64,000 nt of DNA from Agromyces italicus DSM 16388 (GTDB lineage Bacteria; Actinomycetota; Actinomycetes; Actinomycetales; Microbacteriaceae), in contig NZ_ATXF01000012.1 of the NCBI RefSeq assembly GCF_000421545.1, positions 62,001 to 126,000 on the forward strand. Direction: 5' to 3'. Positions 17,968 to 26,384 of this stretch are shown in pieces (position 1 is the first letter of the stretch; every line of letters starts with the position of its first letter). The position numbers and the translations under genes are program-made. The notes beneath the pieces were generated by a model, which had not been told where the DNA came from, ran no database searches, and saw nothing but the letters and a program-made list of their open reading frames with translations.

Positions 17968-20028
17968 TCATTTCTGGTGGGGTGCTCTCGGGTGCGCACC
18001 CTCGTGGGGTGCGCCCGACGATGCGGGGGTCGGGATGTTCTCCGCCGGAGCCTCGGCTTCGCCGGGGGTCTCAGCGCCGGATGCCTCGGTGCCGGGCTCG
18101 ACGCGGGCGACGGGCTGGTCGCGCGACACCTGCGCGCCCAGCGCGACCGAGAGCCGCACGAAGCCGGCGACGGGCGCCGTCACGCGGTGCTCCATCTTCA
18201 TCGCCTCGATCGCGACGACGGCGTCGCCCGGATCGACGTGGTCGCCGTCGGCGACGAGCACGGCGGTGACCGTGCCGGGCATCGGTGCGCGCAGCTCGGG
18301 GTCGGCCAGTCCCCCGCGTTCGATCATCGCGAGACGGGCGTCGAGTGCGGCACGGCGGTCTACCTCGGGGACGCGCCAGGTGCCGAGACGGGTGTGCAAC
18401 CAGAGCGCGCCGTCGGCGTCGGTGGCGGTGACGGTGGCATCTGCAGACGCCACCGCGGTACCGGCACCCGCGGTACCGGCACCGGACCCTGCGGCCGCTG
18501 CGTCGCTCGCCCCGCCCGCCCGCCAGTCGCGTGCGAGCTGCCAGGCGTGTCCGCCCGCCGCACGAGCCGACTCGATCGCCGCGGCGGTGCGTACGGCACG
18601 GGCGGCGGCGAGCACGTCGCCGGGGACCTCGTCGGACACGTGATCCGGCATGCGGTCGATGAGGCCCGTGTCGAGATCGCCGCGCTGCACCGCCGGTTCG
18701 GCGAGGAGCCGGCGGAGGAATGCGAGGTTCGTGTCGACGCCGAGCACCACCGTGTCGGCGAGCGCGGCGTCGAGCCGTGCGAGCGCCTCGGCGCGGTCGG
18801 CACCGTAGGCGATGACCTTCGCGAGCATGGGGTCGTAGTCGGCGGTGATCTGCTGGCCCGAGCGGATGCCGCCGTCGACGCGCACCCCGTCGCCCTCTGG
18901 CCGGCGCCAGACGAGCAGCTCACCGGTCGACGGCAGGAAGCCGCGCTCTGGGCTCTCGGCGTAGACGCGCGCCTCGATCGCGTGGCCCGTGAGGTGCACG
19001 TCGTCCTGGCGCAGCACGAGCGGCTGGCCAGCCGCGACGCGCAGCTGCTGCTCGACGAGGTCGACGCCGGTCACGAGTTCGGTCACGGGGTGCTCGACCT
19101 GCAGCCGGGTGTTCATCTCGATGAAGAAGAACTCCTCGGGCGAGGCATCCGACACCAGGAACTCGACCGTACCGGCGCCGCGGTAGTCGACGCTGCGTGC
19201 GGCATCGCACGCGGCCCGGCCGATGCGTGCACGCGTCGCCTCGTCGAGCAGCGGCGACGGCGCCTCTTCGACGACCTTCTGGTGGCGACGTTGCAGCGAG
19301 CACTCGCGCTCGCCGAGGTGGATGACACCGCCGAACTCGTCGGCGAGCACCTGCACCTCGATGTGGCGCGGGCGTTCGATCAGTCGTTCGAGCAGCAGCG
19401 TGTCGTCGCCGAATGCGGCGAGCGCGACGCGGCGGGCCGCGGGGATCGCGGCGGCGAGCTCGCGCGCATCGCGGGCGATCTGCATGCCCTTGCCGCCGCC
19501 GCCGGCGCTCGGCTTCACGAGGAGGGGGTACCCCACCGACTCGGCGGCCGCGGCGAGCGCGGCGTCGTCGAGGGTCGGGTCGGCGACACCGGGCACGATC
19601 GGCACCCCGGATGCCGCGACGTGCAGTTTCGCCCTGATCTTGTCGCCCATGACCTCGAGCGCCTCGACGCCGGGACCGATGAACACGATGCCGGCGTCGC
19701 GACATGCAGCGGCGAACCCCGCATGCTCGGAGAGGAACCCGTAGCCGGGGTGGATCGCCTGGGCGCCGCGCTCGCGCGCCGCCGCGATGATGCGCGCCGG
19801 GTCGAGATAGCTCTCGGCGGCCGGGGCCGGCCCGATGCGCACGGCCTCGTCGGCGAGGCGCACGTGGGGCGCGTCGGCGTCGGCGTCGGAGTGGACGGCG
19901 ATCGCGCGGATGCCGAGGCGGCGCAGCGTGCGGATGACGCGCACGGCGATCTCGCCGCGGTTGGCCACGAGAACCCGGTCGAAGGGGCGCGGCGGTCGTT
20001 CTTCGATGACGGCGTCGCCCGTGCCCAT
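17968..20028 (-). CDS. accA1: Biotin-dependent acyl-CoA carboxylase alpha subunit (BC-BCCP)
   Basis: 686-residue fusion. The biotin carboxylase domain (residues 15-460) has [16 protein letters not shown], the ATP-grasp loop [12 protein letters not shown] and the catalytic [14 protein letters not shown]. The biotin carrier domain near residue 640 has [10 protein letters not shown] with the biotinylated lysine. The order resembles methylcrotonyl-CoA carboxylase alpha or AccA1 of mycobacteria. A GGGAGG box sits before the ATG. A double TetR-type palindrome lies 36-77 bases upstream. Its beta subunit is not adjacent as usual but 1.5 kb away beyond a DUF559 insertion. The C-terminal 30 residues are a low-complexity tail. 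Confidence 0.95.
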   Translation of the reverse strand: MGTGDAVIEERPPRPFDRVLVANRGEIAVRVIRTLRRLGIRAIAVHSDADADAPHVRLADEAVRIGPAPAAESYLDPARIIAAARERGAQAIHPGYGFLSEHAGFAAACRDAGIVFIGPGVEALEVMGDKIRAKLHVAASGVPIVPGVADPTLDDAALAAAAESVGYPLLVKPSAGGGGKGMQIARDARELAAAIPAARRVALAAFGDDTLLLERLIERPRHIEVQVLADEFGGVIHLGERECSLQRRHQKVVEEAPSPLLDEATRARIGRAACDAARSVDYRGAGTVEFLVSDASPEEFFFIEMNTRLQVEHPVTELVTGVDLVEQQLRVAAGQPLVLRQDDVHLTGHAIEARVYAESPERGFLPSTGELLVWRRPEGDGVRVDGGIRSGQQITADYDPMLAKVIAYGADRAEALARLDAALADTVVLGVDTNLAFLRRLLAEPAVQRGDLDTGLIDRMPDHVSDEVPGDVLAAARAVRTAAAIESARAAGGHAWQLARDWRAGGASDAAAAGSGAGTAGAGTAVASADATVTATDADGALWLHTRLGTWRVPEVDRRAALDARLAMIERGGLADPELRAPMPGTVTAVLVADGDHVDPGDAVVAIEAMKMEHRVTAPVAGFVRLSVALGAQVSRDQPVARVEPGTEASGAETPGEAEAPAENIPTPASSGAPHEGAHPRAPHQK

Positions 20029-20063
20029 CCGCGCCTCCCTGCGCTCGAGATGCGCGCAGATCA

Positions 20064-20105
20064 GTTAACGCGCACTAACTGGATTCGATGTTAGTGGTCG
20101 CTAAC
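20064..20105. promoter_or_regulatory. Double TetR-type operator before accA1
   Basis: Two 16-bp imperfect palindromes, GTTAACGCGCACTAAC (20064-20079) and GTTAGTGGTCGCTAAC (20090-20105), have centres 26 bases apart. Nearly the same double unit lies between accD1 and tetR at 23213-23256, including the words ACTAACTxGATTC and GATGTTAG and a following GCAAG. I infer this is the binding site of the TetR regulator at 23261 and the promoter region of the accA1-acd-maoC-citE unit. Confidence 0.8.
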
Positions 20106-20166
20106 TGGAATCGCAAGGGGCGACGCCTCAGCGCGACGCCGACGCGAGCGCGGCGACGCGAGCGCG

Positions 20167-20205
20167 GCGACCGGGCGCTGCGACCGGGCGCTGCGACCGG
20201 GCGCT
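20167..20205. repeat. 13-bp tandem repeat, three units
   Basis: GCGACCGGGCGCT occurs three times head to tail without mismatch. It is preceded by a looser GCGACGCGAGC-rich stretch. It lies on the 3' side of DUF559 copy 2, with another tandem array on the 5' side at 21402-21490. Confidence 0.85.
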
Positions 20206-20347
20206 GACTCAGGGCACGTTGTGCGCCCACCCCGCCGATCACCCGCATGCTCCAGCCCACGCCGCCGACACGAGGGAAACCGCGACTTCGAGGGCGGGCC
20301 TGGACCGGGTCATCCTCGCGAGTGCAGATCTCCGCGGAATCGCGAAC

Positions 20348-21211
20348 TCAGCGAGCGTGATGCAGGCCCTGCGCCACGGCGCGCACGAGTCGGTCCTGAA
20401 CCGTGTGCCATCGCTCGACGATCTGCCCGTAACCGACCCGGATCACGTGATAGCCGAGCAGCATCAGCTGCGCATCGTGATCGATGTCGGACTCCCGCTG
20501 CTCGCCGACATGATGGCCGCCGTCGATCTGGAGCACGAGGCGCTCCCCTATCAGGAAGTCGACCCGATGTCCCGCGATCCAGACCTGAGGCACGAGCGGG
20601 ATCCTCATCCACCCGAGCCGTGGCACGACGAACGACTCGAGCCCCGAGTCGGAGAACGGGAGCGAACGCTCGAGCACGTTCCGAGCGGCGGTGGGCAGCG
20701 GCATCCGTTCGAGTGCATCGCGCTCGACGAGCGCCTGACGAAGTGCCGACTCCCACACCGCGAGGGCCGCTTCGAACGGCTGGCACATCGCAACGAGCAC
20801 GAGCACGTTCTCGATCGGGTCGACGAGGGCATCGGGATGCCGCGGCACGAGCGGCTTCGCCCAGTGCACCGTCGCGTCCCTCGGTGAGACGCAGCCCGAG
20901 TGGGCCGGAGCGGCGACATGCGGGCGGTCCTCATCGAGCACCCAGAGCCCGAGACGCCGCGCCTCGGTGATGCAGGACACCACGACCCCCGCACGCGCCG
21001 CCGCCACGAGGTACGCGTCGGCGCCGGGGACCGCCACCCACCCTTTGCGCACCCGGGTCAGGCTTCCCTGCGCGATCGCCCGGTCGATCCGGTATCTGCT
21101 GTACCCGGCTCTGATGAGGTTCCGGGTGCGCACGACCCCGCCCGCAGCCTTCGTGTACACGGCGACGGGTTCGGTCGTCGTGTCGGCCTCGAACGCGATT
21201 GCACTGTTCAT
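20348..21211 (-). CDS. AbiEi-like winged-helix / DUF559 nuclease-fold protein, copy 2
   Basis: 287-residue paralogue of the 6003-6935 protein. An N-terminal winged-helix AbiEi-like part spans residues 20-65 (TRNLIRAGYSRYRIDRAIAQ, then RVRKGWVAV). A DUF559/Vsr-like domain spans residues 185-275 with E192 (GLES), D218 (VDFLIG), Q228/D230 (LQIDGGHH) and GYHVIRVGYGQIVERW. One acidic position (E222 in copy 1) is Q228 here, as in many DUF559 proteins. It is inserted between carboxylase alpha and beta genes that are normally adjacent, flanked by tandem repeats. No toxin partner is seen. Function unknown: it may be an orphan regulator or a nuclease. Confidence 0.8.
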   Translation of the reverse strand: MNSAIAFEADTTTEPVAVYTKAAGGVVRTRNLIRAGYSRYRIDRAIAQGSLTRVRKGWVAVPGADAYLVAAARAGVVVSCITEARRLGLWVLDEDRPHVAAPAHSGCVSPRDATVHWAKPLVPRHPDALVDPIENVLVLVAMCQPFEAALAVWESALRQALVERDALERMPLPTAARNVLERSLPFSDSGLESFVVPRLGWMRIPLVPQVWIAGHRVDFLIGERLVLQIDGGHHVGEQRESDIDHDAQLMLLGYHVIRVGYGQIVERWHTVQDRLVRAVAQGLHHAR

Positions 21212-21534
21212 GCAATCGACTCTGCACGCGGTTCGGTCGAGTATCTCGGGTGCGCACGCGTCCGTGGACGATGCGAACCGTGCGTCGCATGGGGAGGAGC
21301 CGCGAGGCAACGGCCGGAGTGAGGAGATCCGCGAATCCGAGGGCCCGTGCGGCCCCGCCCGTCCTCGGAACGGCCGATCTCCGCTCCTCAGCAGGGGCTG
21401 TGGGCGCGATCGGGCGCGATCGGGCGCGATCGGGCGCGATCGGGGCGAGACCGCGGCGCGATCGGGCGCGATCGGGCGCGATCGGGCGCGTCGCCGCGGC
21501 ATCCGAGGCCCGACACCACCGGAGCCCGACCCGA
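21212..21534. other. 323-base gap holding a decamer array, no gene
   Basis: This is the space between DUF559 copy 2 and the accD1 stop. Apart from the GGGCGCGATC array it contains only arginine- and alanine-rich random frames typical of high-GC DNA. No convincing promoter or hairpin for either neighbour is visible. Confidence 0.6.
21402..21490. repeat. GGGCGCGATC decamer tandem array
   Basis: Four perfect GGGCGCGATC units run from 21402 to 21441. A 22-base imperfect stretch follows, then two more perfect units and a partial one to 21490. The period of ten is close to one helical turn, so the repeated GATC faces the same side of the DNA. It starts about 190 bases upstream of the DUF559 copy 2 start codon and ends 45 bases from the accD1 stop. 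Confidence 0.92.
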
Positions 21535-23142
21535 CTACATGCGGAAGAGTCCGAACCGGGACTCGGGCAGCGGCGTGCGGCTCGCGAGCTCGAGCGCGAG
21601 GGCGAGCACGGTGCGCGTGTCCTCCGGCGCGATGATGCCGTCGTCCCAGAGCCGCGCGGTCGAGTGGTACGGGCTGCCCTGGTCGTCGTACTGCGCGCGG
21701 ATCGGATCCTTGAAGGCCTGCTCCGCGGCATCCGGCCAGGTCTCGCCCCGCATCGCGAGCTGGTCGCGCTTGACCGTCGCGAGCACGGACGCCGCCTGCT
21801 CTCCACCCATCACCGAGATGCGGGCGTTCGGCCACATCCACAGGAAGCGCGGCGAGTACGCGCGCCCGCACATCGAGTAGTTGCCGGCGCCGAACGACCC
21901 GCCGATGACGACGGTGAGCTTCGGCACCCTCGTCGTCGCGACGGCGGTGACCATCTTCGCGCCGTGCTTGGCGATACCGCCCGCCTCGGCGTCGCGGCCG
22001 ACCATGAAGCCCGAGATGTTCTGCAGGAACAGCAACGGGATGCCGCGCTGGTCGCAGAGCTCGATGAAGTGCGCGCCCTTCATCGCCGACTCGCTGAACA
22101 GCACGCCGTTGTTCGCGACGATGCCGACCGGGTGGCCGTCGAGGTGCGCGAAGCCTGTGACGAGCGTGTCGCCGTAGTCGGGCTTGAATTCGGCGAACTC
22201 ACTGGCGTCGACGAGCCGCGCGATGACCTCGCGCACGTCGTAGGGCTGCTGCACGTCGACCGGCACGGCCGCGGTGAGCCCCGCGGGGTCGACGGCGGGG
22301 TCGCGGGGTTCGCGCACCGCCCAGGCACGCGGCGCCTGCGCGGGCAGCGTCGCGACCATGTCGCGCACGAGTTCGAGGGCGTGCTCGTCGTCTTCGGCGA
22401 GGTGATCGACGACGCCCGAGGTGCGCGAGTGCAGCTCGCCGCCGCCGAGCTCCTCGGGCGTGACGACCTCGCCGATCGCGGCCTTCACGAGGGGCGGGCC
22501 GCCGAGGAAGATGGTGCCCTGGTTCCGCACGATCACGGTCTCGTCGCTCATCGCCGGCACGTAGGCACCGCCGGCGGTGCACGAGCCGAGCACGGCCGCG
22601 AGCTGCGGGATGCGCATCGACGAGAGCTGCGCCTGGTTGTAGAAGATGCGACCGAAGTGCTCGCGGTCGGGGAACACCTCGTCCTGGAGGGGCAGGAACG
22701 CGCCGCCCGAGTCGACGAGGTAGACGCACGGCAGCCGGTGCTCCTTCGCGACCTCCTGCGCGCGCAGATGCTTCTTCACCGTCATCGGATAGTAGGTGCC
22801 GCCCTTCACGGTGGCGTCGTTGCAGACGACCATGACGGGTCGGCCGTGCACGAGCCCGATGCCCGTGATGATGCCGGCGCCAGGCGAGTCGTCGCCGTAA
22901 AGGCCGTCGGCGGCGAGCGGCGCGAGCTCGAGGAACGGGCTGCCCTCGTCGAGCAGGCGCTCGACACGGTCGCGGGGCAGCAGCTTGCCGCGGGCGACAT
23001 GACGGTCGCGGGATGCCTCGGGCCCGCCCAGTGCGGCCGCAGCGAGTCGTCGGCGAAGCTCGGCAGCCAGTTCGGCATGAGCGCCGGCATTCGCCCGCCC
23101 GGTGTCGCCGTCGGGGTCGATCTGCGTGTGCAGGATGCCCAT
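21535..23142 (-). CDS. accD1: Acyl-CoA carboxylase beta subunit (carboxyltransferase, MCC beta-like)
   Basis: 535-residue carboxyltransferase with both crotonase-fold halves. The N half has [37 protein letters not shown] and [16 protein letters not shown]. The C half has [18 protein letters not shown] and [18 protein letters not shown]. These signatures are those of methylcrotonyl-CoA carboxylase rather than propionyl-CoA carboxylase, in line with leucine catabolism. It should pair with the biotinylated alpha subunit encoded at 17968-20028. It is divergent from tetR with a double operator between them. Confidence 0.95.
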   Translation of the reverse strand: MGILHTQIDPDGDTGRANAGAHAELAAELRRRLAAAALGGPEASRDRHVARGKLLPRDRVERLLDEGSPFLELAPLAADGLYGDDSPGAGIITGIGLVHGRPVMVVCNDATVKGGTYYPMTVKKHLRAQEVAKEHRLPCVYLVDSGGAFLPLQDEVFPDREHFGRIFYNQAQLSSMRIPQLAAVLGSCTAGGAYVPAMSDETVIVRNQGTIFLGGPPLVKAAIGEVVTPEELGGGELHSRTSGVVDHLAEDDEHALELVRDMVATLPAQAPRAWAVREPRDPAVDPAGLTAAVPVDVQQPYDVREVIARLVDASEFAEFKPDYGDTLVTGFAHLDGHPVGIVANNGVLFSESAMKGAHFIELCDQRGIPLLFLQNISGFMVGRDAEAGGIAKHGAKMVTAVATTRVPKLTVVIGGSFGAGNYSMCGRAYSPRFLWMWPNARISVMGGEQAASVLATVKRDQLAMRGETWPDAAEQAFKDPIRAQYDDQGSPYHSTARLWDDGIIAPEDTRTVLALALELASRTPLPESRFGLFRM

Positions 23143-23212
23143 GGGCTCAGCTCGTCTCGCTCGGTCCGTCGTCGTCGACGGCGCGCCCCCTTGCCGCGGG
23201 CACCTGGTTTCG

Positions 23213-23256
23213 GTTAGTGTGCACTAACTCGATTCCCGATGTTAGCGAGCGTTAAC
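23213..23256. promoter_or_regulatory. Double TetR-type operator between accD1 and tetR
   Basis: Palindromes GTTAGTGTGCACTAAC (23213-23228, 7 of 8 arm bases match) and GTTAGCGAGCGTTAAC (23241-23256) have centres 28 bases apart. The second ends four bases before the tetR start codon, leaving no room for a ribosome site, so tetR may be read from a leaderless message and be autorepressed. The same two-palindrome unit occurs before accA1. Confidence 0.85.
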
Positions 23257-23260
23257 CGAG

Positions 23261-23941
23261 ATGGCAAGCAGCCCAGCAGCACCCACCGCGACCGCACCCG
23301 CCTCCGTCGAGCCCACCGCGACCGCACCCACCACCGTCGCACCCGCCTCGGCGTCGCTCACCGAGCGAGGCAGGCAGAAGGCCGACCGCCGTGCCGCGAT
23401 CCTCGCCGCCGCCGCGACGCTCTTCGCCGAACGCGGCTACGCGGGCGTCACCATCGAAGACCTCGGCACCGCGGTCGGCGTCTCCGGGCCGGCCGTCTAC
23501 CGCCACTTCGCCGGCAAGGCCGCTGTGCTCGCGGCCATCCTCGAGGGCGCGAGCCGGGCCCTCCTCGACGGAGCCGAGCGGGTGGTCGACGAGGCATCCG
23601 ACCCCGAACACTCGCTGCGCGCGCTCATCGCGCACCACGTCGACTTCGCCCTCGGCGACGCCGACGTCATCCTCGTGCAGGATCGCGAACTCGAGCAGCT
23701 CGACGCGGGTGCGCGCCACGACGTACGCCTCCTCCAGCGCCGCTACGTCGAGCACTGGGTCGACGTGCTCTCCCGACTCCGGCCCGATCGGGCCGAGGCG
23801 GAGCTCAGGGTCAGGGCACACGCCGCCTTCGGCCTCCTGAACTCCACTCCGCACAGCGCCCGCATCCCCGGGCGCCGACCTGCCGACGGCGCTGTCCGCG
23901 GCATCCTGGAGGAGATGGCATGGGCGAGCCTCATGTCGTGA
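23261..23941 (+). CDS. TetR family regulator of the leucine/acyl-CoA island
   Basis: 226 residues. After an alanine/threonine/proline-rich N-terminal tail of about 35 residues comes the DNA-binding domain (ADRRAAILAAAATLFAERGYAGVTIEDLGTAVGVSGPAVYRHFAGKAAV, about residues 42-90). A helical ligand domain follows. The position matches the TetR gene flanking the mycobacterial fadE19-accA1-accD1 cluster. Likely acyl-CoA responsive, repressing both carboxylase units and itself through the shared palindromes. That is inference from site placement. Its 3' end overlaps the next gene by 22 bases. Confidence 0.92.
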   Translation: MASSPAAPTATAPASVEPTATAPTTVAPASASLTERGRQKADRRAAILAAAATLFAERGYAGVTIEDLGTAVGVSGPAVYRHFAGKAAVLAAILEGASRALLDGAERVVDEASDPEHSLRALIAHHVDFALGDADVILVQDRELEQLDAGARHDVRLLQRRYVEHWVDVLSRLRPDRAEAELRVRAHAAFGLLNSTPHSARIPGRRPADGAVRGILEEMAWASLMS

Positions 23942-24402
23942 CGCTGCGCGCGACCCGCGACGGCGATCTCGATGCACTGTTCCTGATCGAACAGGACCCG
24001 GTCGCGGTCCGGATGGCGGCCTTCACCCCGCCCGATCCGAGCGACCGTGCCATGTTCGACGCGCACTGGCGCAGGTTGCTCGACGACCCCGCCGTGGACG
24101 CCCGCACCGTGCGCGCCGACGGCGCGATCGTGGGCAGCGTCGCTCGCTGGTACGACGAGGGCGCCCCCGAGATCACGTGCTGGGTCGACCGCGCGCAGTG
24201 GGGCCGCGGCATCGCGACGCGCGCCGTGCACCTCCTGCTCGACGTACTCGACGAGCGCCCGGTGCGCGCCCGCGTCGCCGCCGACAACGCCGGATCGATC
24301 GCCGTGCTCGAGAAGCTCGGCTTCGAGCACATCGGCACCGAGCAGGGCTACGCGAACGCCCGCGAGGCCGAGATCGAAGAGCGGGTCTACCGGCTCGGCT
24401 GA
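23920..24402 (+). CDS. GNAT family N-acetyltransferase
   Basis: 160 residues. LRATRDGDLDALFLIEQDPVAV opens the fold. ITCWVDRAQWGRGIATRAVHLLLD is the acetyl-CoA loop (Q/RxxGxG/A). VAADNAGSIAVLEKLGFEHIGTE is the RimJ/RimL-like tail. The GGAGGAGATGGC ribosome site lies inside the tetR end, and the ATG at 23920 overlaps tetR by 22 bases, so the pair is probably cotranscribed. Acceptor unknown. Confidence 0.9.
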   Translation: MGEPHVVTLRATRDGDLDALFLIEQDPVAVRMAAFTPPDPSDRAMFDAHWRRLLDDPAVDARTVRADGAIVGSVARWYDEGAPEITCWVDRAQWGRGIATRAVHLLLDVLDERPVRARVAADNAGSIAVLEKLGFEHIGTEQGYANAREAEIEERVYRLG

Positions 24403-24480
24403 CGAGTCCGAGCGGGTGGATGCCTCGTCGTCGCGCGGCGACGGGAGCGCCCGCACGATTCGCTGCACGCACCCGCTTGG

Positions 24481-24795
24481 TCAGTTGCCGGGCCGCGCGC
24501 CCTGCCCGTCGGCGAGCGCGGCGATGCGCCGGGCGAGTTCGATATCGCGAGACGTGACGCCGCCGACGTCGTGCGAACTCAGCTCGAAGGCGATGCGCCC
24601 CCAGCCGAGCCGCACGTCGGGGTGGTGGTCGAGCGCGTCGGCGATGAGCGCAACCTCGTCGAGGAGCTCGACGGCGCTCGCGAAGTCGTCGGTGCGGTAG
24701 GTGCCGTCGAGCCGGTCACCGGTGTGCACGAAGGCCGTGCCCGCCAGCTCGTCGGCCGTCTCGGCCGGGGTGAGGATGCGCCGCGGGTCGCTCAT
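24481..24795 (-). CDS. Pterin-4a-carbinolamine dehydratase-like protein
   Basis: 104 residues of the PCD/DCoH family. The active-site histidines are in ADALDHHPDVRLGWGRIAFELSSHDVGGVTSRD (HHP plus the later H). It would recycle tetrahydrobiopterin-type cofactor or act as a stability factor. No aromatic amino acid hydroxylase is in the window, so the partner is unknown. The gene stands alone between the GNAT gene and the bkd operon. Confidence 0.92.
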   Translation of the reverse strand: MSDPRRILTPAETADELAGTAFVHTGDRLDGTYRTDDFASAVELLDEVALIADALDHHPDVRLGWGRIAFELSSHDVGGVTSRDIELARRIAALADGQGARPGN

Positions 24796-24832
24796 ACCGC
24801 CATCATCCTCCTCTACCCGCCCCGACGCCCGT

Positions 24833-24888
24833 CGAGTCGCCGAAAACCGTCCTTCCGGGTTGGGTTTCGAGCACTTCTTGGCGACTCG
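24833..24888. repeat. Inverted repeat hairpin before the bkd operon end
   Basis: A perfect 9-bp arm pair, CGAGTCGCC (24833-24841) and GGCGACTCG (24880-24888), encloses a 38-base loop with a nested GAAAACC/GGGTTTC pairing. It lies in the 164-base gap between the pterin dehydratase start and the E2 stop. It has no run of T, so I do not call it a simple terminator. Its layout resembles the hairpin at 29415-29495. Confidence 0.65.
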
Positions 24889-24959
24889 GTGGAAGGAGGG
24901 GCGGCGGGAGCGGGGCGAGGTAGGCGAGGTCGGCCTGGGGACGGCCCCGCGTCGCGCGA

Positions 24960-26384
24960 TCACATCATCGTCAGCGCGCGACCCGGCTCGCGGAGGACCG
25001 CGCCGATGTCGGCGAGGAAGCGCGAGCCCTGCTCGCCGTCGACCAGGCGGTGATCGAACGAGAGGCTCAACGTCATGACCTCGCGGAGCGCGATCTCGCC
25101 CCGGTGCTCCCACGGCTGCCGGCGCACGGCCCCCATCGCGAGGATCGCCGCCTCTCCCGGGTTCAGGATCGGCGTGCCCGCATCGATGCCGAAGACGCCG
25201 ATGTTCGTGATCGAGATGGTGCCGCCCGCGAGCGCCGACGGGCTCGTTCGGCCCGAGCGGGCCGTCTCGGCCAGCGCGGTGATCGCGTCGGCGAGCTCGA
25301 GCAGGGTGAGCCCGTCTGCGCCGGGGATGTTCGGCACGACGAGTCCGCGTTCGGTCGCCGCCGCGATGCCGAGGTTGACCCCGGCGAACTGCACGATCTC
25401 CTGCGCCTCCTCGTCCCACCGGGCGTTCACCTCGGGCGTGCGCCGCGCGGCGATGCAGAGTGCCTTCGCGACGACCGCGAGCGGCGTCACGCGATGGGCG
25501 GCGAGCGCGCGGTCCTCGCGGAGGCCGCGCACGAGCTCCATCGTCTCGGTGACGTCGATCGTCAGGAACTCGGTCACGTGCGGCGCCGTGAACGCACTGC
25601 GCACCATCGCCGCGGCGGTGTGCTTGCGCACGCCCTTGATCGGAATGCGGGTCTCGGCGGGCCGGGACCCCGTCGCGGGTCGCGGCGCGGCGGCGTCGGC
25701 TTCCGCGCGCAGCGCCGCGGCGGGCGCGGGACCGCCCGTTTCCGCCGCGGAGGCCGCGCGCTCGACATCGTCTCGCGTGATCAGGCCGCGCGGGCCGGTG
25801 CCCGCGACACCTTCGAGTTCGAGCCCGAGGTCGCGTGCGAGCTTGCGCACCGGCGGGGTCGAGCGCGGTCGCTCGGCGATGATCGCCTCGGCGGCGGCCG
25901 GCTCGACGGCGGCAGTGCTCGGTTCGGCCACCGAGACTGCGCGCCCACGCGCCCGGCGCTTCGGCCCGCCCTCGTCGCGGGCTCCGTAACCCACGAGATT
26001 CGGGCCGGGCGCGGCCTCGCGCGACGTGTCAGCGCCACCGGCCGTCGGCTCGGGCGCCGCTGGCGCATCCGCCGCGGCGTCCTCCACCGCAGGCCCCCGC
26101 CCCGTGGCATCCGCCTCGTCTGTCAGCGCACCCGCCGGCTCGCCGGTGTCGCAGGAGAACAGCGGTGCACCGACATCGATCGTCTCCCCCTCGGCCGCGT
26201 GCAGGGCGGTGATGACGCCCGCGTACGGAGAGGGCAGCTCGACGACGGCCTTCGCGGTCTCGACGTCGGCGATGATCTGGTTGAGTTCGACGCGGTCGCC
26301 CACGGCGACGCGCCAGGCGACGATCTCGGACTCGGTGAGCCCCTCACCGAGGTCGGGCAGCGGGAAGTCGCGGATCATCGTCAC
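24960..26384 (-). CDS. bkdC: Branched-chain alpha-keto acid dehydrogenase E2 (dihydrolipoyl acyltransferase)
   Basis: 474 residues. One lipoyl domain spans residues 1-80 (FPLPDLGEGLTESEI, with the lipoyl lysine in ETAKAVVEL). A long Ala/Pro-rich linker follows, then the E1/E3-binding domain (VRKLARDLGLELEGVAGTG, about residues 175-210). The catalytic domain ends in LSLSFDHRLVDGEQ with the active-site histidine. The GTG at 26384 overlaps the E1beta stop (GTGA). An ATG two codons inside is an alternative. Transfers acyl groups to CoA. The E3 subunit is not in the window. Confidence 0.95.
   Translation of the reverse strand: MTMIRDFPLPDLGEGLTESEIVAWRVAVGDRVELNQIIADVETAKAVVELPSPYAGVITALHAAEGETIDVGAPLFSCDTGEPAGALTDEADATGRGPAVEDAAADAPAAPEPTAGGADTSREAAPGPNLVGYGARDEGGPKRRARGRAVSVAEPSTAAVEPAAAEAIIAERPRSTPPVRKLARDLGLELEGVAGTGPRGLITRDDVERAASAAETGGPAPAAALRAEADAAAPRPATGSRPAETRIPIKGVRKHTAAAMVRSAFTAPHVTEFLTIDVTETMELVRGLREDRALAAHRVTPLAVVAKALCIAARRTPEVNARWDEEAQEIVQFAGVNLGIAAATERGLVVPNIPGADGLTLLELADAITALAETARSGRTSPSALAGGTISITNIGVFGIDAGTPILNPGEAAILAMGAVRRQPWEHRGEIALREVMTLSLSFDHRLVDGEQGSRFLADIGAVLREPGRALTMM

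Larger units (their letters stand above)
20029..20347. other. 319-base gap: operator region, tandem repeat, no gene
   Basis: The left part is the accA1 promoter and double operator. From 20106 on, the sequence is GC-rich low complexity with a 13-bp tandem array. At 20322-20334 the word GTGCAGATCTCCG recurs exactly at 29473-29485 in another accessory gap. I find no ORF with protein-family support, so the segment looks like insertion-flanking DNA. Confidence 0.6.

Noticed and set aside
21402..21490. Possible CRISPR array
   Set aside because: Units are 10 bp and contiguous, without spacers, and no cas genes are near.
20167..21490. Insertion sequence around DUF559 copy 2
   Set aside because: No transposase, no matching terminal inverted repeats and no target duplication could be found; the flanking tandem arrays differ from each other.
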